From: Oscillospiraceae bacterium | GTDB lineage: Bacteria; Bacillota; Clostridia; Oscillospirales; Ruminococcaceae | Direction of reading: 5' to 3' | Assembly (NCBI GenBank): GCA_029240015.1 | Contig: JARBTU010000050.1 | Location: forward strand, 1-9,138 | DNA length: 9,138 nucleotides | Shown here: positions 1-6,700 of the stretch, one piece after another | Layout: every line of letters begins with the position of its first letter | Position numbering within the stretch: the first letter of the stretch is position 1 | Translations under genes and position numbers: made by a program | The notes under the pieces: model-generated | What the model saw: only the letters and a program-made list of their open reading frames with translations | What the model was told of the DNA's origin: nothing | Database searches by the model: none

Positions 1-447
1 ATTGTTGGTGTGAAAGAGCACATGGAAATGAATGTGGAGCAAAATTTTGCCCGTATTCCTCAATTTTGGGCAGAAACATACCAGAGTGGATTTTTTGAAG
101 TTATCAGTAAACTTTCAAACAGAGAACCTCAAGGAATTTTAGGTATCAGCACCTGTATGAACGGAAAAGATTTTGATTATTACATTGCTTGTTCTACTGA
201 CCAGCCTGCACTGACAAACACTTTTGAATATGAAGTACCCGCCGCCACTTGGGCAATATTTGAGTGTATGGGGCCGGTGTCTTCTGCGGTTCAGACACTT
301 CAAAAACGGATTGTTACCGAGTGGCTTCCTACTTCCGGGTATGAGTATGCGGATGCACCGGATATTGAAGTGTATCCTGAAGGCGATACTACTTCTGAAA
401 ATTACAGGTCCGAAGTTTGGCTTCCAATTATCAAGAAGCAAGATTAA
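1..447 (+). CDS. AraC-type regulator, C-terminal GyrI-like effector-binding domain (5' end outside window)
   Basis: The reading frame is open from the first base and ends at TAA 445-447, so the gene begins to the left; the GTG at 10 and the ATGs at 22 and 28 are probably internal. The roughly 148 residues seen form one GyrI-like (AraC effector-binding) domain. It starts at the strand VGVKEHMEM, followed by a helix with FARIPQFWAE, then GILGIST and DFDYYIACST, the block YEVPAATWAIFECMGP, the helix with KRIVTEWLPTSGYEY, the acidic strand DIEVYPEGD and the closing strand EVWLPIIKK. In Clostridia this domain is usually the C-terminal half of an AraC-family activator of about 280-290 residues with two N-terminal helix-turn-helix motifs, where it binds a small, often hydrophobic or cationic ligand. 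That HTH part is not visible, so a stand-alone GyrI-like protein remains possible. The ligand and target genes cannot be read from the sequence. It converges on the ATPase gene. Confidence 0.85.
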   Translation: MVGVKEHMEMNVEQNFARIPQFWAETYQSGFFEVISKLSNREPQGILGISTCMNGKDFDYYIACSTDQPALTNTFEYEVPAATWAIFECMGPVSSAVQTLQKRIVTEWLPTSGYEYADAPDIEVYPEGDTTSENYRSEVWLPIIKKQD

Positions 448-453
448 AACTTT

Positions 454-488
454 AAAAACTGCCGTATCAAAAAGATACGGCAGTTTTT
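454..488. terminator. Bidirectional rho-independent terminator
   Basis: A perfect 15-bp inverted repeat has its left arm at 454-468 (AAAAACTGCCGTATC) and its right arm at 474-488, with a five-A loop. The core GCCGTATC/GATACGGC is flanked by A and T runs, so each strand ends in a U tract after the stem; on the - strand more T-rich sequence follows. It lies 6 bp after the regulator stop and about 50 bp after the ATPase stop, between two convergent genes, so it can serve both. Confidence 0.93.
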
Positions 489-538
489 ATATGACTCGCT
501 TCTAAATTTTGATCCTGCTTACAATTAGGCAGATAAGA

Positions 539-3223
539 TTATGCAGATATTTCCGCAGGTTGTTCATCTTTTTTGGATGCGTTGGTGACAATCTTAATAA
601 TCTCGTTCACAACCAAAGGAACCAAGGCAAACAAAATTACAATTCCCCAATCTTGCAGACTCAAATTATGGACTTTGAACGCATCGGCAAGAGCAGGAAT
701 AGAAATGACCCCAAACTGTAGAACGAGCCCGATAATAATTGCTCCAATCAACTTCATGTTAGAAAACAACCCTACTTTTAGTATGGATTTAGAGGAACTT
801 CTCATGGATAATGAATAGAACAATTGTGATGCCGCCAGCACAACAAATGCCATCGTTCTTGCATTTGTCAATGCATATTCTGAAATATCTGCTGAACCAA
901 CGCCATATCCAAATTCATGGAGTCCAAAATAAAACGCCAATAGTGTTAAGATACCTATTAATGTTCCGCCGATAATCGCTCTTACACCCGCTCCGTTTGC
1001 AAAGAAGCTCTCTTTTGGATTCCTAGGCTTCTTCTTCATCACATCTTTATCACCCGGGTCGACACCAAGAGCAATGGCAGGCAGCGTATCTGTTATCAGG
1101 TTAATCCAAAGAATCTGTGTCGCTATCAGAGGAACCTCTCTCCACGAAAATAATATTGAGAAAAATATCGCAACGACCTCTCCCAAATTACATGACAACA
1201 AGAAAATAACAGATTTCTTAATGTTGTTATAGATATTTCTTCCCTGCTCAATTGCATGGACAATCGTCGTAAAATTATCGTCCGTCAGAATCATGTCGCT
1301 GGCACCTTTTGAAACGTCTGTTCCCGTAATACCCATTGCGACACCAATATCTGCCGATTTTAATGAAGGCGCATCATTCACACCATCTCCTGTCATCGAC
1401 ACAATGTTCCCATGCGATTTGAACGCTTTCACGATTTTCACTTTATGTTCCGGTGATACTCTTGCGAAAACCCTGTAGTCATTGATTTTTCTTGAAAATT
1501 CTTCGTCGGTCAGTTCGTCAATCTCTGCTCCTGTAATGCTTTGCTCAATCGACTCCGCAATTCCTAACTGTTTGGCAATCGCAACCGCTGTATTTTTATG
1601 GTCTCCCGTAATCATAATTGGCGTAATTCCTGCCATTTTCGCCTCTCTGATGGAGTCTTTCACTTCAAGTCTCGGAGGGTCAATCATTCCCACAAAGCCA
1701 ATGAGAACCAAATCTTTCTCCATTTCTTCGGGATCAATCATGTCGCTTACATCTTTATAGGCAACGCCAAGAATTCTTAACGCTTCGTCAGACATCTCTT
1801 CCGTAATCTTTAGATAATCTGCTTTTATATCCTCAGTAAGCGGAACTTCTTTTCCATCAACAAGAACACGGTTTGAAATTTGGAGAAGATTATCAATTGC
1901 ACCTTTGGTATGAACCCGACATCCACCTGCTTCTTCGTTCAATGTGGACATCAATTTCCTGTCCGAATCAAACGGTTTTTCAGATACCCTTTTATGTTGT
2001 GTGTTTAAACCTGCTTTTGTAAGCTGATATTGCTCTCCTAAAACGATCAGAGCGATTTCAGTAGGGTCCCCTGTTCCTTGACCGTTTTCATAGGTTGCAT
2101 CCGAACACAGAACCAGCGATTTAATCAATTCTTTTTCATCAGCCGAAATATCAGAATCATTTCCCGAAGCAGAAACTTCTTTTAAATTGTTATGTGTATA
2201 ATATTGTACAACCGTCATCTTGTTCTGGGTAAGTGTTCCTGTTTTATCTGAACAGATAATATTTACACAACCAAGCGTTTCAACTGCAGGAAGCTTTTTC
2301 ACGATGGCATTGATTTTAGACATTCTTGTTACGCCAAGAGCCAACACAATCGCAACGATTGCAGCAAGACCTTCCGGAATTGCGGCTACCGCCAGACTGA
2401 TTGCAGTGAGAAACATGTCAAACAAATCTCTTTTTTGAATCAGCGCAATCGCAAAAATCAAAACACATATGCCGATAGCGACAAATCCGAGCACCTTCCC
2501 CAGTTCTTCCAGTCTCTTTTGAAGCGGGGTCATGGTATCCTCATCTTCATCCAGGATTTTTGCAATTTTTCCGATTTCCGTTTCCATGGCAGTTCCTACA
2601 ACAACGCCCTCTCCTCTTCCATAGGTGGTGAGCGTCGACATAAACGCCATGTTTGATTGATCGCCTATCGGTGTTTTGGGATCATCCAAAAGATCTTTTG
2701 CATTTTTATCGGAAGGAACGGATTCTCCTGTAAGCGCCGATTCTTCTATTTGAAGGTTTGCTGTTTCGATAAGTCGCAAATCTGCAGGAACATATCTTCC
2801 TGCATCAAGAATGACGATATCCCCCGGGACAATTTCTTCCGAATTGATTTCTTTTACTTCGCCGTCACGTCTGACCAGCGTTTTGGGCGTGGTCATTTTT
2901 TGAAGCGCTTCTATTGCTTTTCCAGCTTTATACTCCTGAACGACTCCAATCACTGCGTTTAAAATGACAACTAAAAGAATGATGATTGAGTCCACGTATT
3001 CTCCGATAAAAAGGGTAATTATCGCCGCTCCTAAAAGAACATATATCAGCATATCCTTTAGTTGAGATAAAAACAATGAGAACAAGCTTTTTTTCGGTTT
3101 GCTTTTCAACTTATTCGTGCCGTATTTCTCAAGTCTTGCCTGAACCTGGTCACCCGATAGTCCTGTCGAAAGGTTCACATCCAGTTCTTTTAATATCTGC
3201 TCCTGTGATTTTGAAAACCACAT
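539..3223 (-). CDS. P-type Ca2+-transporting ATPase (SERCA/PMR1-like, P2A type)
   Basis: This 894-residue membrane pump is predicted to export Ca2+ from the cytoplasm using ATP. Length and layout match bacterial P2A pumps such as Listeria LMCA1 and Bacillus YloB. It has an N-terminal cation-ATPase domain (about 5-70) and an actuator domain with TGES at 165-168. The phosphorylation motif DKTGT is at 326-330 (D326 is the phospho-acceptor), the nucleotide-binding domain follows with KGA at 440-442, and DPPR is at 515-518. The hinge TGDGVNDAP is at 611-619. Ten membrane helices are expected: M1-M2 at 57-97, M3-M4 at 243-298, M5-M6 at 668-720, M7-M10 at 746-878. Aligned with SERCA1a, Ca2+ ligands E309, N768, E771, N796, T799 and D800 match E284, N679, E682, N708, T711 and D712; E908 in M8 is replaced by Q800. 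The ATG at 3221-3223 is supported by AAGGAG 8 bases upstream. The gene appears monocistronic, converging on the regulator and diverging from the hydrolase. P2A type is secure; Ca2+ rather than Mn2+ is inferred from the ligands. Confidence 0.96.
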   Translation of the reverse strand: MWFSKSQEQILKELDVNLSTGLSGDQVQARLEKYGTNKLKSKPKKSLFSLFLSQLKDMLIYVLLGAAIITLFIGEYVDSIIILLVVILNAVIGVVQEYKAGKAIEALQKMTTPKTLVRRDGEVKEINSEEIVPGDIVILDAGRYVPADLRLIETANLQIEESALTGESVPSDKNAKDLLDDPKTPIGDQSNMAFMSTLTTYGRGEGVVVGTAMETEIGKIAKILDEDEDTMTPLQKRLEELGKVLGFVAIGICVLIFAIALIQKRDLFDMFLTAISLAVAAIPEGLAAIVAIVLALGVTRMSKINAIVKKLPAVETLGCVNIICSDKTGTLTQNKMTVVQYYTHNNLKEVSASGNDSDISADEKELIKSLVLCSDATYENGQGTGDPTEIALIVLGEQYQLTKAGLNTQHKRVSEKPFDSDRKLMSTLNEEAGGCRVHTKGAIDNLLQISNRVLVDGKEVPLTEDIKADYLKITEEMSDEALRILGVAYKDVSDMIDPEEMEKDLVLIGFVGMIDPPRLEVKDSIREAKMAGITPIMITGDHKNTAVAIAKQLGIAESIEQSITGAEIDELTDEEFSRKINDYRVFARVSPEHKVKIVKAFKSHGNIVSMTGDGVNDAPSLKSADIGVAMGITGTDVSKGASDMILTDDNFTTIVHAIEQGRNIYNNIKKSVIFLLSCNLGEVVAIFFSILFSWREVPLIATQILWINLITDTLPAIALGVDPGDKDVMKKKPRNPKESFFANGAGVRAIIGGTLIGILTLLAFYFGLHEFGYGVGSADISEYALTNARTMAFVVLAASQLFYSLSMRSSSKSILKVGLFSNMKLIGAIIIGLVLQFGVISIPALADAFKVHNLSLQDWGIVILFALVPLVVNEIIKIVTNASKKDEQPAEISA

Positions 3224-3231
3224 TCAAAACA

Positions 3232-3237
3232 CTCCTT
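3232..3237 (-). promoter_or_regulatory. Ribosome binding site of the Ca2+ ATPase
   Basis: On the - strand the sequence reads AAGGAG, then eight bases, then ATG at 3223-3221. This is a strong Shine-Dalgarno match at good spacing and fixes the ATPase start. Confidence 0.85.
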
Positions 3238-3526
3238 TTTCGTTCTACTTAAAATGCCTTGACCTGTTTTGACAAGATTGCAACAATTTGAATCTTCATA
3301 GTCAGATGTAAGTTTTAAGTTTTATTATAAGCTATAAGTTTATCAAATAGTGTTAGTTTACGCAATAGAAATAGAAAATTTGACAATTTTAAAAAATCAA
3401 ACAAAATATTCATAGTTTATTCATTATCCTGCGTGTTTGTAACATTTTTTCTTCGTATCAAATTTTATTATATAGTGTGAAATGTGAACCATTTTTGAAA
3501 TAAATCTTAATTTTTGTTGGCTAAAT

Positions 3527-3548
3527 TATTTTTTACCACCAAAAAATA
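3527..3548. repeat. 8-bp AT palindrome with ACCACC loop
   Basis: The arms TATTTTTT (3527-3534) and AAAAAATA (3541-3548) are perfect inverted copies around ACCACC. It lies just upstream of the candidate -35 of the hydrolase gene, where an activator site or an AT-rich UP-like element could act. The arms contain only A and T, so chance occurrence in this AT-rich DNA is a real alternative. Confidence 0.35.
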
Positions 3549-3558
3549 TTATTCTCTA

Positions 3559-3587
3559 TTTACAATCCAAATATATGTAATTATGCT
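3559..3587 (+). promoter_or_regulatory. Candidate sigma-A promoter of the GH2 gene
   Basis: TTTACA (3559-3564) and TATGCT (3582-3587) are 17 bp apart, close to the TTGACA/TATAAT consensus, with AT-rich DNA upstream. Transcription would start near 3594 and give a leader of about 118 bases containing the nested inverted repeat. Competing -10 hexamers TATAAT occur at 3618-3623 and 3647-3652 with weak -35 partners, so the exact promoter is uncertain. Confidence 0.4.
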
Positions 3588-3613
3588 ATAAGTATAGATT
3601 TATATATAAAATA

Positions 3614-3690
3614 GGTCTATAATGTTAGATGTAATTGGTTGATTTGTATAATTTTACAGACCAATTATTAAAAATTATCTATTATAGTCC
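3614..3690 (+). repeat. Nested inverted repeat in the leader of the GH2 gene
   Basis: The outer arms GGTCTATAAT (3614-3623) and ATTATAGTCC (3681-3690) pair at nine of ten positions. Inside them, TAATTGGT (3632-3639) and ACCAATTA (3660-3667) pair perfectly around a 20-base loop. The structure ends 9 bases before the Shine-Dalgarno AGGAGG, and both the outer left arm and the inner loop contain a TATAAT hexamer. It could be an mRNA leader hairpin or two dyad operators overlapping the promoter; no known riboswitch class is recognised. Confidence 0.45.
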
Positions 3691-3699
3691 AATAAAAAT

Positions 3700-3705
3700 A
3701 GGAGG
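3700..3705 (+). promoter_or_regulatory. Ribosome binding site of the GH2 gene
   Basis: AGGAGG lies six bases before the ATG at 3712. It is a full match to the 16S anti-SD core and sets the start codon, which is followed at once by a signal peptide. Confidence 0.92.
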
Positions 3706-3711
3706 CTTAAA

Positions 3712-6700
3712 ATGATTAGAAAAAAGATTCTCTCTTTTGCACTCAGCGTCTTGATGGTAACTCCCCTCATGACCCCGTTCGCAAGAGTTTCCGCACAACC
3801 TGCCGTAAGTTCTATTGAAGGCGTTAATGGACTAAAGGCGGATTTTTACACCATCCCGAAAGATGACAGCACCTTCCCGTTAAAAGATTCAGAATTCAAA
3901 GTTTCAACAATCGAATCTACTCTGGAATCAAGCGATATAAAACCGCTTCTGGCTCAGAATACCGGCGTAAATGAATACGCAGGCATTCGGTACACAGGGA
4001 AGATCCAGCCAAAAGTAACCGGCGAACACACCTTTTATATTAAAGGCGACAATGGCTTTAGACTTTGGGTAGATGGACAATTAATAATTGATTTCTGGAA
4101 AAATGAGTGGGATAAAGAACAAACCAGTACCAAAATAACTTTAAATGCAAATCAAAAGTACGACTTTAAGCTTGAATATTTTCAGGCAACCGGTGGAGCA
4201 AACTTACACGTTTCGTGGGCTGCATCAGGACTTGCAAAAGAAAGCATCCCAAGTAGCGCACTATTTGTAGCGAGCGATTATACCGGACCGTATGTTCATG
4301 ACTTTAGCACAAGCAATGCCACTTTGATCCAAGGAAAGGGTAGCGGAACAATTACTGTTAACGGTGCTAACCTCAAAGACAGTACCGTTGAAATATTGGA
4401 CGTCAACGGTTCCAAATACAATCCGCCCGTATTTTGTGAAGTGGCAAGCAGCACAGATACTGAGCTCGTTGTTAAAGTGCCGTCCGACCTTCCTGTAGGA
4501 AAAATAAGACTTGCAATCAGCAACTCGGCGTCTACATACAAGACATCGGCTTTCTTGTCTGTCGGTGATTTCGGAGCAGCAGGTCCTCGGCCTGAATATC
4601 CACGCCCTGATTGGCAAAGAGAAAAATGGCTGAACCTTAACGGCTCATGGCGCTTTGATTTTGACAGTGCCGAAGCAGGAGAAACCAGCAGCTGGTTTAA
4701 CTCTCACACTTACAGCCAAAATATAACCGTTCCTTATCCATGGGAATCACCTCTAAGCGGAGTTAACGAACCGAATTACCTTGGTGTTGCGTGGTATGAA
4801 AGAACTTTAACCCTAGATAGCAGTTGGACCGGCAAGAAAATTATGCTTAATTTTGGCGCCGTTGATTGGAAATGCAAAGTTTGGGTAAACGGAACATTGG
4901 CCGGTTCTCATGAAGGAGGCTATACCCAATTTGGTCTTGATATCACAGACAAAGTAACTATTGGCAGTGCACCAAATAAAATTACTGTTAAAGTGGAAGA
5001 TAACCGTTACAAAACAGGCGGAGATGTTCAGCTTGTAGGTAAGCAGGGCTATGATGCTCCTGTTGGGTATACACATACAAGCGGTATCTGGCAAACCGTT
5101 TATTTGGAAGGATTATCTTCAAAATACACATTCAAAACCACACATGCAACCCCTGACATCGACAACAGCAAAGTGACTTTTAATGTAAAAATCAACAACA
5201 CTGATACAGCTGATAAAACCGTAAACATCAAATATGACTTTAAAGGAACATTAAGCGACGAACTAAATGGTTCTAACTTTAGCGGAACGAAAGAAAATGT
5301 AGTTTTAAAGCCGGGAGAAAACAGCGTTTCGATTGCTGTTACGATTCCAAACCAAAAACTTTGGAATTTTGACAGTCCAAATTTATATGAAGGTTCTTTC
5401 GAGCTTCTTGGAACTGACAGTACCACGCTAGACAAAGTGGGAACCTATTTTGGTCAAAGAAAAATTTCCGTTGGAAAATATAACGGCAGAAACTATCAGT
5501 ACATCTATATAAACAATAAGCCTGTATTCTTGTCTGGACTTCTTGATCAAGGCTTCTGGCCGGACGGTATTTACACCGCTCCTACTGATGAAGCGCTAAA
5601 ATCAGACATTCTTGAAATGAAGAAACTTGGCTTCAATATGATCAGAAAACATATTAAGATTGAAGATCCTCGCCAATTATACTGGGCTGATAAGCTTGGT
5701 ATGTTCGTTTGGGAAGATATGCCTTGGGGACCTGGATTCCAAACCACAGCAGGCAGAGCTGCTTATGAATATGCGTTGGAAAAGATGATTGAAAGAGACT
5801 ATAATCATCCAAGCATTATTTCAATTATTTTGTTTAATGAAACATGGGGTGTCACTCATAACGAAAGTATGCACACCTGGATGAAAGACCTCTATGACAA
5901 AATAAAAGCACTTTATCCGTCTATGCTAGTAGAAGATATGAGTCCTTGTAACTCCGACCATATCCAGCCAACCGATTTGTTCTCTTTCCACATGTATCCT
6001 AACAGTTTCCCATCTGCTAAAGATTTTGTAAATACCATTAACTCAAAATTTGGTGTTGATTCATCCTATATGTTCTATAGTGGATATAAATATGACGGCG
6101 AACCATGGCTCAACAGCGAATACGGCGGTGTTGCTTCCGGCGGCGGTGATGCAGATGTTTCCTGGTGCTTCAAGTATCAAACAGATATTCAACGTCTGTA
6201 TGAGCGTCTCAACGGATTTGTATATACCGAGCCATATGATGTTGAGTTTGAAAAGAACGGCATTTTGAACTATAATCGGACCAAGAAGATTTTCGGCTAT
6301 AACGAAATCGCTTATGGCGGAGATATGTCTTTCAAATATCTCACCCAACCGGATTACATTGGTTTTTATAATCAACCGGTAACAAAATTGAAACCGGGCG
6401 AAACATTCACCGGAAATATCGGTGCAATGAACTGGTCAGGAAAAGATTATTCCAATCTTACTTTAAAATGGCGTCTTGACGGAACAGACGGTTACGGCAA
6501 CAGTGTTTCAACAAACGTGAGCGGCAGTACTCCAATCACATTCTCACCATATACGTTGGACAAAAAGACCATTAACTTCACTGTTCCAAACACACCAAAG
6601 TTTAATAAGTTTGTTGGCACGGTTACCGCATGGATTGAAGATTCAAACGGAACAACCATTGCCAAAAATTTTACAAACCTCACTGTAACAAATGGATTAA

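Larger units (their letters stand above)
3224..3711. other. AT-rich divergent intergenic region
   Basis: These 488 bp separate the start codons of the ATPase and the hydrolase and are clearly more AT-rich than either gene. I find no convincing ORF, tRNA or known riboswitch. The right third holds the candidate hydrolase promoter, a nested inverted repeat and the SD. The left half must hold the ATPase promoter: TATAAT hexamers occur on the - strand at 3324-3329 and 3467-3472, but neither has a good -35 element at 16-18 bp. A TTGTCA at 3270-3275 (- strand) has only a poor -10 (TTAAGT) 17 bp downstream, so the ATPase promoter is unresolved. The length exceeds what two simple promoters need, which leaves room for regulator sites. 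Confidence 0.7.

Noticed and set aside
10..447. Complete stand-alone 145-residue GyrI-like protein starting at the GTG at 10
   Set aside because: The frame is open to the window edge, no ribosome binding site can be seen, and the domain's first strand begins at or before the first codon in view. A gene cut by the window is more likely.
224..721. Short + strand ORFs overlapping the regulator end, the terminator and the ATPase 3' end
   Set aside because: One (224-505) runs through the terminator hairpin and the other (509-721) lies antisense to ATPase coding sequence; neither has recognisable content.
3224..3711. yybP-ykoY-type (Mn2+) riboswitch upstream of the P-type ATPase
   Set aside because: Such riboswitches precede some bacterial P2A pumps, but I find none of the conserved purine-rich loop elements on the - strand between the candidate start sites and the ATG.
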